NCBI RefSeq assembly: GCF_016862775.1
Contig: NZ_BONP01000001.1
Location: 62,001-126,000 of the forward strand
Reading direction: 5' to 3'
Source: Cellulomonas phragmiteti
GTDB lineage: Bacteria; Actinomycetota; Actinomycetes; Actinomycetales; Cellulomonadaceae
Length of the DNA stretch: 64,000 bases
Below, in pieces: positions 26,486 through 34,432 of the stretch. A model generated the notes under the pieces. The model saw nothing but the letters and a program-made list of their open reading frames with translations, was not told where the DNA came from and did no database searches. A program made the position numbers and the translations under genes. The stretch's first letter is position 1. Every line of letters starts with the position of its first letter.

Positions 26486-28163
26486 GGTCGGAGCGGGCGC
26501 GCTCGGCGCGCTCGGCGGCGCGGGCGACGTTGCGCTGCATGCCACCGAACACGACGCCGTGGAACGGGTACACCGCCCACCAGTAGAGCTGCCCCGCGAG
26601 CCCGTGGGGGTGGAACAGCGCGCGCTGGGCGAAGACCACGGGCGCTCGCCGCCACGCGGCGGGGTCCCACGTCGCGTCGTCGCCGCTGCCCACCCGGTCG
26701 TCCCTCGTGTCCGCGTCGACGTCCTCGACGGGCTCGACGCGCAGCTCGAGCCACGCCAGGCCGGGCAGCCGCATCTCGGCGCGCAGCCGCAGGACCCGTC
26801 CGGGCTCGATCTGCTCGACCCGCCAGAAGTCCACGGCGTCGTCGATGAGCAGGCGTGCGGGGTCCCGGCGGCCCCGCCGCAGGCCGGGCCCGCCCACGAC
26901 GCGGTCGACCAGCCCACGCGCCCGCCAGGCCAGCTCCCAGGAGTACCAGCCGCGCTCACCGCCCACGGCCTCGACGACGCGCCACAGCGCAGCGGGCGAG
27001 GCGTCGACCAGGACCCGCCGCTCGTCGACGTACAGCGAGCCGCCCGCCCACTCCGGGTCCGACGGCAGGGGGTCGCTGGGTGCGCCCGGGGCGGCGGCGG
27101 ACGACCAGCGGGTGCTGACGCTGGCGCCCTGGACGCGGGCCAGCGCGAGCCGGACCGCACGGTCGAACCCGACGAGGCCGCCGGGCGGGTCGGGCACGAG
27201 GGCGGCCACGTCGTGCTCGTCGCAGACGACCTCGTGGACGAGGGACTCGACCAGCGGCCGCGCGAGCCCGCCGGGGACCGGCGTCACCAGCGAGACCCAC
27301 AGGCTCGACAGGCGGGGCGAGAGCACCGGCACGGGCACGATGATCCGCCGCGGCAGGCCGGCGATGCGGGCGTAGCGCTGCATCATCTCCCGGTACGTCA
27401 GGACGTCGGGGCCGCCGATGTCGAAGGCGCGGGACACGTCCGGCGGCATGGCGGCCGAGCCGACGAGGTAGCGCAGCACGTCCCGGATCGCGATCGGCTG
27501 GATGCGGTTGGACACCCACTTCGGCACGGTCATGGCCGGCAGCCGCTCGGTGAGGTAGCGCATCATCTCGAACGACGCCGACCCGGACCCGAGGATCACC
27601 GCCGCGCGCAGCACCGTGGTCGGCACGCCCGACGCGAGCAGGATCTCGCCGACCTCGGTGCGTGAGGCCAGGTGCGGCGAGAGCGTCTCACCCTGCGGGG
27701 AGAGCCCGCCCAGGTAGACGATCCGCCCGACGCCCGTCGCGCGCGCGGCGTCCGCGAAGGTCTGCGCGGTGTGCCGGTCACGCTCCTCGAAGGTGCGGCC
27801 CGTGCCGAGCGAGTGGATGAGGTAGTACGCGACGTCGGTCCCGGCGAGCGCCGCACGGATCTGCTCGGGCTCGGCGGCGTCGGCCGCGACCACCTCGACG
27901 TCGTCGTACCAGGGCCGGCCGCGCAGCCGGTCGGGGTGACGCGCCAGGGCCCGCACGCGGTACCCCGCGGCGAGCAGCTCGGGCACCAGCCGACCCCCGA
28001 CGTAGCCGGTGACTCCGGTGACGGCGACGAGCGGGGCGTCCGGTCGCGGCCGGCCGTCGGGTCCGAGCCCCGGCACGAGGCCGTCGAGGGTGCGGGCGAC
28101 GGGCTCGGGGGCCAGGTCCGGCTCCGGCGCGGTGCCCGGCGGCACGTCGGTGCTGTCGCTCAT
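26466..28163 (-). CDS. NAD(P)-binding SDR (NmrA-like) fused to DUF2867 domain
   Basis: A 565-residue two-domain protein. Residues about 42-345 form an atypical short-chain dehydrogenase: dinucleotide motif VAVTGVTGYVGGRLVPELLA, DVAYYLIHSLGTG and IVYLGGLSPQGE. Residues about 385-540 match DUF2867, with SLYVDERRVLVDASPAALWRVVEAVGG and WYSWELAWRARGLVDRVVGGPGLRRGR, a START/SRPBCC-like fold. The fusion is common in bacteria and is annotated as epimerase-like or Ycf39-like; the substrate is unknown. The ATG at 28163 is six bases after a CAGACT -10 box (28170-28175), predicting a leaderless mRNA. Confidence 0.88.
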   Translation of the reverse strand: MSDSTDVPPGTAPEPDLAPEPVARTLDGLVPGLGPDGRPRPDAPLVAVTGVTGYVGGRLVPELLAAGYRVRALARHPDRLRGRPWYDDVEVVAADAAEPEQIRAALAGTDVAYYLIHSLGTGRTFEERDRHTAQTFADAARATGVGRIVYLGGLSPQGETLSPHLASRTEVGEILLASGVPTTVLRAAVILGSGSASFEMMRYLTERLPAMTVPKWVSNRIQPIAIRDVLRYLVGSAAMPPDVSRAFDIGGPDVLTYREMMQRYARIAGLPRRIIVPVPVLSPRLSSLWVSLVTPVPGGLARPLVESLVHEVVCDEHDVAALVPDPPGGLVGFDRAVRLALARVQGASVSTRWSSAAAPGAPSDPLPSDPEWAGGSLYVDERRVLVDASPAALWRVVEAVGGERGWYSWELAWRARGLVDRVVGGPGLRRGRRDPARLLIDDAVDFWRVEQIEPGRVLRLRAEMRLPGLAWLELRVEPVEDVDADTRDDRVGSGDDATWDPAAWRRAPVVFAQRALFHPHGLAGQLYWWAVYPFHGVVFGGMQRNVARAAERAERARSDLRRDGG

Positions 28164-28210
28164 CCGGGAAGTCTGCGGCCGCCACGGGCGGGCCGCACGT
28201 CGTGGCGGGA

Positions 28211-29203
28211 TCAGGACGTCAGCAGGGCCAGGGTGCGCTTCTCGGCGACCTGCTGGGAGCGGGTCGGGGCGATGGTCTCGCCGCGTTCCCACAGGTCGAT
28301 CACCCGGGGGTCGATGTAGGAGCCGCGCGCGACGGTCGGGGTGTTGCCGAGCTCCTCGGCGACGTCCTTGACGACGGCCGTGAGCACGCGGCGCCGTGCC
28401 CGCTCGCTGCGTGGGGCGGGACCGGCCGCGGCCAGACCGCGTGCGGCCAGGACGGTGGCGTGCCACGTGCGGAAGTCCTTGGGCGTCGCCTCCCCGAGGC
28501 GGTCGCGCACGTAGCGGCCGACGTCCGCGCTCGTGACGTCGTGCCAGCCCGCCGCGTCCCGCCACGCGAGCAGCTCGGGGCTGTCGTCGCGGCGGCGCAG
28601 CAGCACCCGGACGAGCTCGGCGACGACCTCGTCGTCGACGACCGTGTCCCGCACCTGCCCGGACTTGGCGGGGAAGAGCAGGTGCACGGCCCCCGGTGCG
28701 CCGTCCGCGTCGGGCAGCACCCGCACGTGCTCGCGCCGCAGGGTCGCGAGCCCGAACGACCCGTGGCGGCGGGTGTAGCCCTCGGTGCCGACGCGCAGGT
28801 AGGCGCGGTCGAGCAGGCGGAACGCGAGCGCCAGCGCCTTGTCCCGCGGCATCCCGTCGAGCGCCAGGTCGGCCCGGACGCGCCGGCGGGCGGCGGGCAG
28901 CCGGCGGGCCACGTCCAGCACGTGCTCGTGCTTCAGCCGCGCGCGCCGCGCGTGCCACTGCAGGTGGTAGAGGTACTGGCGGCGCTCGGCGTCGTCCAGC
29001 CCGGCCGCCTGGATGTGACCGTGGGGCCACGGGCTGATCCACACCTCGCGCCAGGCCGGGGGGATCGCCAGACCCCGGATGCGCTCGAGGTGCTCGATCT
29101 CCTCGATGCGACGACGGTCGTGGTCGAGGTACACGAATCCCGCACCCGCGCGGCGCCGGGTCCACCCGGGCTGGTCGATGCGTACCCTGCGGAGCCGAGC
29201 CAT
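28211..29203 (-). CDS. DNA topoisomerase IB
   Basis: This 330-residue enzyme relaxes supercoiled DNA through a 3'-phosphotyrosine link without ATP. It has the N-terminal domain motif GFVYLDHDRRRI, LAIPPAWREVWISPWPHGHIQA, then the catalytic domain with LRVGTEGYTRRHGSFGLATLRREHV, FPAKSGQVRD and DFRTWHAT, and the nucleophile Tyr296 in GSYIDPRVIDLW. Size and order match the compact bacterial type IB enzymes. The ATG at 29203 lies five bases after AGGATT (29209-29214), so it may be leaderless. It starts about 60 bases after the tesB stop on the same strand. Confidence 0.94.
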   Translation of the reverse strand: MARLRRVRIDQPGWTRRRAGAGFVYLDHDRRRIEEIEHLERIRGLAIPPAWREVWISPWPHGHIQAAGLDDAERRQYLYHLQWHARRARLKHEHVLDVARRLPAARRRVRADLALDGMPRDKALALAFRLLDRAYLRVGTEGYTRRHGSFGLATLRREHVRVLPDADGAPGAVHLLFPAKSGQVRDTVVDDEVVAELVRVLLRRRDDSPELLAWRDAAGWHDVTSADVGRYVRDRLGEATPKDFRTWHATVLAARGLAAAGPAPRSERARRRVLTAVVKDVAEELGNTPTVARGSYIDPRVIDLWERGETIAPTRSQQVAEKRTLALLTS

Positions 29204-29263
29204 GCCGGAATCCTCACCCGGGGTGCCGCGCCGCGCACGGCGGGTGCGGGTGAGGCGGCGGCG

Positions 29264-30142
29264 TCAGTCCGGGACCCGGACCATGCCCTCCTGGGCGATG
29301 GAGGCGACGAGCGCGCCGGCGCGGTCGAACACGCGCGCGGCACCGAGCCCGCGACCGCCCTGCGCGCTCGGCGTCGACTGGGAGAACAGCAGCCACTCGT
29401 CGACGCGCACGTCGCGGTGCCACCACATCGCGTGGTCGAGGCTCGCCATGGACAGCCCCGGGGTCGCCCACGGGCGGCCCGCGCGGCGCAGCACCGGCTC
29501 GAGCATGATCTGGTCGCACGCGTAGGCGAGCAGCGCGCGGTGCAGCAGCTGGTCGTCCGGCACGGGTCCGCGGGCGCGGGCCCACACGCACTGGCGCCCC
29601 AGCGGGGACTCGGCGTCCGCACGCAGGTAGATCGGCCCGTCGACGTGCCGCAGGTCGAACGCCGACTCCTGCGCCCAGAAGCGGGCCATGGGGTGGTCGA
29701 CGTCCCCGAGGGCGTCCAGCGCCGAGCCCACGTCCTCGGGGTCCGGCACCTCGGGCGCGTCCTCGGCGTACTCGATGCCGGGTTGCTGCTCCTGGAACGA
29801 CGCGATCATCGACAGGATCGGTGACCCTCCCTGCTGCGCGTGGGTGCGCCGGGCGGAGAAGGACCGGCCGTCGCGCAGCCGCTCGACGGCGAACCCGATG
29901 GGCGCGGCGTCGTCGCCGGGTCGCAGGAAGTACCCGTGCAGCGAGTGCGGCAGGCGCCCGTCCGGGACGGTGCGTCCCGCGGCGAGCAGCGCCTGCGCGA
30001 GCACCTGACCGCCGAACACGCGGCCCTGCGGCTGCGGCAGGCTCAGGCCCTCGAACGTGTCGGGCTGCTGCGGGTCGGGCGTCAGGTCGAGGGCGCGCAG
30101 GACGGCCCGGACGGGGTCGTGGCTCGCGGCGGGCAGCGTCAT
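29264..30142 (-). CDS. tesB: Acyl-CoA thioesterase II
   Basis: A 292-residue double-hotdog thioesterase that hydrolyses medium- and long-chain acyl-CoA to free fatty acid and CoA. Hallmarks are GRVFGGQVLAQALLAAGRTV, LHGYFLRPGD, FSARRTHAQQGG and the second hotdog with ASLDHAMWWHRDVRVDEWLL, which carries the catalytic Asp. The length is normal for TesB. The ATG at 30142 lies just two bases beyond the stop of the upstream globin gene, so the two form an operon. Confidence 0.95.
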   Translation of the reverse strand: MTLPAASHDPVRAVLRALDLTPDPQQPDTFEGLSLPQPQGRVFGGQVLAQALLAAGRTVPDGRLPHSLHGYFLRPGDDAAPIGFAVERLRDGRSFSARRTHAQQGGSPILSMIASFQEQQPGIEYAEDAPEVPDPEDVGSALDALGDVDHPMARFWAQESAFDLRHVDGPIYLRADAESPLGRQCVWARARGPVPDDQLLHRALLAYACDQIMLEPVLRRAGRPWATPGLSMASLDHAMWWHRDVRVDEWLLFSQSTPSAQGGRGLGAARVFDRAGALVASIAQEGMVRVPD

Positions 30143-30144
30143 CG

Positions 30145-30528
30145 TCAGTCCTCGAAGGTGTTGAGCATCGAGTGGGCCGCGCGTTCCAGGTAGTCCCAGA
30201 GCTCGGCGCGGTGCAGGGGGGCGAGGTCCAGGGAGTCGACGGCGGTGCGCATGTGGCGCAGCCACCGGTCCCGGGCGTCGGGGTTCACCTTGTACGGGGC
30301 GTGCCGCATGCGCAGCCGCGGGTGCCCGCGCTGCTCCGAGTAGGTCGTGGGGCCGCCCCAGTACTGCTCGAGGAAGAGCGTGAGCCGCTCCGCTGCGGGG
30401 CCGAGGTCCTCCTCGGGGTACATCGGCTGGAGCACCGGGTCCGCCGCGACGCCCCGGTAGAACTCGTCGACCAGCCGCACGAACGTCTCGTGCCCACCCA
30501 CGGCGGCGTAGAACGAGTCGTCTCTCAC
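30145..30528 (-). CDS. glbO: Truncated haemoglobin, group II (GlbO type)
   Basis: A 127-residue globin of the 2-on-2 fold that binds haem and oxygen in the cytoplasm; roles in oxygen supply or detoxification are known for the family. Key residues are Tyr24 (B10), Tyr37 (CD1), proximal His76 (F8) in [11 protein letters not shown] and Trp89 (G8), each one position later than in M. tuberculosis GlbO. Longer starts exist (ATG 30537 or 30543), but GTG 30528 fits best: it gives the family length and sits 7 bases after a GAGGAT -10 box (30536-30541). It is followed at two bases by tesB. Confidence 0.94.
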   Translation of the reverse strand: MRDDSFYAAVGGHETFVRLVDEFYRGVAADPVLQPMYPEEDLGPAAERLTLFLEQYWGGPTTYSEQRGHPRLRMRHAPYKVNPDARDRWLRHMRTAVDSLDLAPLHRAELWDYLERAAHSMLNTFED

Positions 30529-30613
30529 GCCGTCCATCCTCACACGCAGGGACGTGCGGTCCCGCGGGCCGCGGGTGTGGGCCGCGCCACGCCGCCGACC
30601 GGCGCGACGCGGC

Positions 30614-32296
30614 TCACAGGCCCAGCTCCTCCAGGACCGGCAGGCCGGCGCGGACCGCGGCGCGCGCGTCGGCGGCGCTCGAGGAGTCGGCGGCGCGGCG
30701 TGCGAGCACGCGGCACGTCGCGAGGTCGGTGGCCGCGAGGACGGCGGCGACGTCCGGCAGGGCGCGCGGCGTCATCGACAGCGAGGTCACGCCCAGGCCG
30801 ACGAGCACGACGGCCAGCGCCGGGTCGGCCGCGGCCTCGCCGCACACCCCGACCGGTCGCGCCTGCGCGGCGCCGCCCAGCGCCGTCGCCTCGACCAGGC
30901 GCAGCACCGCCGGCTGCCACGCGTCCGACAGCCCGGCCACCGCCCCGAGCAGCCGGTCGGCCGCCATCGTGTACTGCGTGAGGTCGTTGGTGCCGATGCT
31001 CGCGAACTGCGCGTGCGCCAGCAGCGGGCCGGCGAGCAGGGCCGCGCTCGGCACCTCCACCATGATCCCCGCCGTCGTCAGGCCGTGCCGGGCGCACGCG
31101 GCGACGAACCGCTCGGTCTCGTCGACGGTCGCGACCATCGGCGCCATCACCCAGGTGGTCGTGCCGGGGTGCGCGGCGGCGGCGCGTGCGATGGCCGTGA
31201 GCTGGTCCTCGAGGACCTCGGGCCGCTCCTGCGCGACGCGCAGTCCGCGCACGCCGAGCGCGGGGTTGGTCTCGGGGGCCGCGTGCAGGAACGGCAGCGG
31301 CTTGTCGGCCCCCGCGTCGAGCGTGCGCACGACGACCTTGCGGCCCGTGAACGCGGACAGGACCCGGCCGTACGCGGCGGTCTGCTCGTCGACGTCGGGC
31401 GCCTGCGTGCGGTCGAGGAAGGCGAACTCGGTCCGGAACAGGCCCACGCCCTGCGCGCCGGCGTCCGCGGCGGCCTGGGCGTCGGACGGGTCGCCGACGT
31501 TCGCGAGCAGCTCGACGCGGTGCCCGTCGGCGGTGCGCCCGTCGCCGTCGAACGTCCGGGTCGCGCCCGCCAGCGCGCGCACGCGGCGCACCGCGTCGTC
31601 CGACGGGTCGGGGGTGACGGTGCCCGTCGCGCCGTCGACCAGCAGCAGGGTGCCCTCGGCGAGGTCGAGGACGCCCCCGGCCGCCACGACCGCGGGGATG
31701 CCGCGCGACCGCGCGAGGATCGCGGTGTGCGACGTCGGTCCGCCGGCGGCCGTGACGACGGCCACCACGCGCTGGGGGTCGAGCGTCGCGGTGAGCGCCG
31801 GGGCGAGGTCGTGCGCGACGAGCACGTAGGGGTGCGCCCGCACGGGGATCCCGGGCGCCTGCTGACCGGTGAGGTGGGCGACCAGCCGGTCGCGGACGTC
31901 GACGACGTCGCGCACGCGCTCGGCCATGTAGCCCCCGAGTGCCTCGAGCTGTGCCGAGACCGCCTCGGCGGCCTCCCAGACGGCGCGCTCGGGCACCAGG
32001 TGCTCGTCGTGCACGCGCTGCTGCGCGTCGGCGACGAGGGAGGGGTCGGCCGCCATCGCGGCGGCGGCGTGCAGCAGCGCCGCGCTGTCGCCCTCCGCGG
32101 CGAGCGCGGCGGCCTCGAGCTCGTCCTGCACGGCCTGCGCCGAGCGGGCGACGCGTTCCGCGGCGGCCTGCCGGTCGGCACCCGGTGGCAGGCGTCGCCC
32201 GGCGGGCGGCTCGGCGACGGCGTCGGGCAGGCGGACGGCAGGGCCGACCGCACGCCCCGGGCTCACGCCGATGCCGACGACGCGCGTGGTGCCCAC
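30614..32296 (-). CDS. ptsI: PTS enzyme I (phosphoenolpyruvate-protein phosphotransferase)
   Basis: A 560-residue enzyme that transfers phosphate from PEP to HPr in the sugar phosphotransferase system. The phosphohistidine is His190 in [17 protein letters not shown]. The PEP-binding barrel has [25 protein letters not shown] and [16 protein letters not shown], and the catalytic Cys485 lies in [12 protein letters not shown]. The GTG at 32296 is chosen because GAGGAGG lies a few bases upstream and the N-terminal sequence [10 protein letters not shown] follows at once. HPr is not encoded beside it. It is divergent from the EIIB and EIIA genes. Confidence 0.95.
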   Translation of the reverse strand: MGTTRVVGIGVSPGRAVGPAVRLPDAVAEPPAGRRLPPGADRQAAAERVARSAQAVQDELEAAALAAEGDSAALLHAAAAMAADPSLVADAQQRVHDEHLVPERAVWEAAEAVSAQLEALGGYMAERVRDVVDVRDRLVAHLTGQQAPGIPVRAHPYVLVAHDLAPALTATLDPQRVVAVVTAAGGPTSHTAILARSRGIPAVVAAGGVLDLAEGTLLLVDGATGTVTPDPSDDAVRRVRALAGATRTFDGDGRTADGHRVELLANVGDPSDAQAAADAGAQGVGLFRTEFAFLDRTQAPDVDEQTAAYGRVLSAFTGRKVVVRTLDAGADKPLPFLHAAPETNPALGVRGLRVAQERPEVLEDQLTAIARAAAAHPGTTTWVMAPMVATVDETERFVAACARHGLTTAGIMVEVPSAALLAGPLLAHAQFASIGTNDLTQYTMAADRLLGAVAGLSDAWQPAVLRLVEATALGGAAQARPVGVCGEAAADPALAVVLVGLGVTSLSMTPRALPDVAAVLAATDLATCRVLARRAADSSSAADARAAVRAGLPVLEELGL

Positions 32297-32507
32297 CCGG
32301 ACCTCCTCGGTGACCGCCGGCGGGAGGAGCGGGTGCGGGTGCCTCCGCCGTCGTCGCCGTGCCCCCGCAGTCTGTCGCGTGCGCTCACGCCGGGCCAACG
32401 ACGACACGCGCGCGTGGCGCGCGGCGCCACCCCGGCGGGGCGCGGGGGCGCCGCCCGCCGGGACGGCGGTAGCCTGGGACCGAGACGACGACACCCGGGG
32501 AGAGCCA

Positions 32508-32738
32508 TTGAGCAAGGCACAGCAGATCCTGGCCGCACTGGGTGGGGAGGCGAACGTCGTCGACCTCGAGCCGTGCATCACGCGGCTGCGGGTCGAGGTC
32601 GGTGACGCGCAGCTCGTGGACGAGGCGGCGCTGAAGGCGAGCGGGGCGTTCGGCGTCGTGCGCTCGGGCCGCATCGTGCAGGTCATCGTCGGCCCCGAGG
32701 CCGACAACCTGGCCGCCGAGCTCGACCACCTGCGCTGA
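32508..32738 (+). CDS. PTS EIIB component, glucose/N-acetylglucosamine type
   Basis: A 76-residue single-domain EIIB. The phosphocysteine Cys23 lies in VVDLEPCITRLRVEV, the signature of the glucose-family EIIB, followed by SGAFGVVRSGRIVQVIVGPEA. It passes phosphate from EIIA to a sugar entering through an EIIC channel. The start is an unusual TTG at 32508, supported by a GGGGAGA ribosome site about six bases upstream and a TAGCCT -10 box at 32470-32475. No EIIC is present in the window. The EIIA gene follows 13 bases downstream. Confidence 0.9.
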   Translation: MSKAQQILAALGGEANVVDLEPCITRLRVEVGDAQLVDEAALKASGAFGVVRSGRIVQVIVGPEADNLAAELDHLR

Positions 32739-32751
32739 TCGCGACGCCCGC

Positions 32752-33219
32752 GTGAGCGTGCTGCGGCTCACGAGCCCCGTGCCCGGCGTCGTGCGCCCGC
32801 TGGCGGACGTCCCGGACCCCGTGTTCGCCGAGCAGATGGTCGGCCCGGGGGTCGCGGTGGAGCCGGACCGCACGGGCCGGCAGGACGTCCTCGCTCCCTG
32901 CGACGGCGTCGTGGGTGCGCTGCACCCCCACGCGTTCGCCCTCGAGCTCGACGACGGCCGGGCGGTGCTCGTGCACGTCGGGATCGACACCGTCACCCTC
33001 GCCGGCCTCGGGTTCGACCTGCACGTCGAGCGCGGTCGACGCGTGCGGGCGGGCGACCGCGTCCTCAGCTGGTCGCCGGTCGACGTCGCCGCTGCCGGCC
33101 TGTCGACGGTGTGCCCGGTGATCGCGCTGCAGGCGGACGCCGCGGACCTGACGTCCCTGGTCGCCCACGGTGCGCACGTCGCGGCCGGGCACGACCTCCT
33201 GGGGTGGGCCGGGCCCTGA
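32752..33219 (+). CDS. PTS EIIA component, glucose type (Crr-like)
   Basis: A 155-residue EIIA. His75 in VLVHVGIDTVTL is the phosphorylated residue, and His60 in ALHPHAFALEL is the supporting one; the spacing of 15 is the same as between His75 and His90 in E. coli IIA-Glc. It takes phosphate from HPr and gives it to EIIB. The GTG at 32752 follows EIIB closely, so both are in one transcript. It ends 8 bases before the convergent MscS gene. Confidence 0.92.
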   Translation: MSVLRLTSPVPGVVRPLADVPDPVFAEQMVGPGVAVEPDRTGRQDVLAPCDGVVGALHPHAFALELDDGRAVLVHVGIDTVTLAGLGFDLHVERGRRVRAGDRVLSWSPVDVAAAGLSTVCPVIALQADAADLTSLVAHGAHVAAGHDLLGWAGP

Positions 33220-33226
33220 CGACCGG

Positions 33227-34432
33227 TCAGGCCGACGTGGTCCGCGGCGGGTCGCCCGGCTCGACGGCCTCGTGGACGGGGGTGTCGTGGGGGTCCCGCG
33301 GCGGCGCGGAATCGGTGGGCTCGTCGGTGGGGACCGCGGCGTCGTCCGCCGAGGGTGCGGCGTCCGCGTCTGCGTCCGTGGGTGAGTCCGCGGTCGTCGT
33401 CGGCCCGCCCCCCGTGCGCTCGCGGTGCGCCGTGAGCGCGTCGCGCTGACCCGCCAGGGGCACCCCGGCGCGCTCCAGCGTGCGGCGCACGGCGACCCGC
33501 AGGTGCCGGGCGACCTCCCACTGCATCGCCGGCGCGGTGCGCACGGACAGCCGCAGGCCGACGGCGTCCGCCGCCAGCTTCTCCGCGCCCGTGACCGTCG
33601 GTTCGCCCTGCAGGTAGGCGCCGACCAGCGGGTCGCCGGCCACGTCGCGGGCGGCCTCCTCCAGCAGGCCGCGCGCCTCGTCCAGGTCGACGAAGTAGTC
33701 GACGTCGACCTCGACCACGGCCGTGCTGAAGCCCTGCGTCTTGTTGCCCACGCGGATCATCGAGCCGTTCGGCACGTACCAGAGGGTGCCGTCGCCGTCG
33801 CGCAGCTTGGTCACGCGCAGCCCGACGGCCTCGACGGTGCCCGTCGCCGGGCCCACGTCGACCACGTCGCCGACGCCGTACTGGTCCTCGAGCAGCATGA
33901 ACAGCCCGGACAGGAAGTCCTTGACCAGGCTCTGCGCGCCGAAGCCGACGGCGACGCCGACGATGCCGGCGGACGCGATGAACGGCGCGAGGTTCACCCC
34001 GAGCGCGTCGAGCACGAGGATCGCGGCGATCGACCCGACCACGATCGAGGAGGTCGAGCGCAGCACCGAGCCGATGGTGCGGGCGCGCTGCGCGCGCCGC
34101 GCACTGGCCAGCGGGTTCGCCTTGAGCAGCACGGAGCCGACCTCGGAGCGGCCCAGCGGGCGCAGCACGCCGCGCTCCGTGACCGGGTCGCCCTCCGCCA
34201 CGTGCTTGGTGATGCCCGCGATGGCGCGGCGCAGCACGAGCAGCACGATCGCGCTGACGACGACGATGAGGACGATGCGCAGGGGGACGCCGACGAACCA
34301 CTCGCCCCAGGAACCGGCCCAGTCTCCCCAGCTCTCCCCCTTCTCCGGGCTGACTCCCGGCGGTGTCGGGGAGCTCGTGGCCACCGCCGGGTCCGTCGCG
34401 AGGAAGGCCGTGAGCAGCGCCGCGGTGCTCAC
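33227..34432 (-). CDS. Mechanosensitive channel, MscS family
   Basis: A 401-residue membrane protein that opens under membrane tension to release solutes on osmotic downshock. A first hydrophobic segment is RIVLIVVVSAIVLLVL; the pore helix region is SAGIVGVAVGFGAQSLVKDFLSGLFMLLEDQYGVGDVV, the MscS signature, followed by the beta domain (LWYVPNGSMIRVGNKTQG). The C-terminal 80 residues are acidic and Thr/Pro-rich, a disordered extension beyond E. coli MscS. The GTG at 34432 overlaps the stop of the prolyl oligopeptidase gene (GTGA), so the two are translationally coupled. Confidence 0.92.
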   Translation of the reverse strand: MSTAALLTAFLATDPAVATSSPTPPGVSPEKGESWGDWAGSWGEWFVGVPLRIVLIVVVSAIVLLVLRRAIAGITKHVAEGDPVTERGVLRPLGRSEVGSVLLKANPLASARRAQRARTIGSVLRSTSSIVVGSIAAILVLDALGVNLAPFIASAGIVGVAVGFGAQSLVKDFLSGLFMLLEDQYGVGDVVDVGPATGTVEAVGLRVTKLRDGDGTLWYVPNGSMIRVGNKTQGFSTAVVEVDVDYFVDLDEARGLLEEAARDVAGDPLVGAYLQGEPTVTGAEKLAADAVGLRLSVRTAPAMQWEVARHLRVAVRRTLERAGVPLAGQRDALTAHRERTGGGPTTTADSPTDADADAAPSADDAAVPTDEPTDSAPPRDPHDTPVHEAVEPGDPPRTTSA

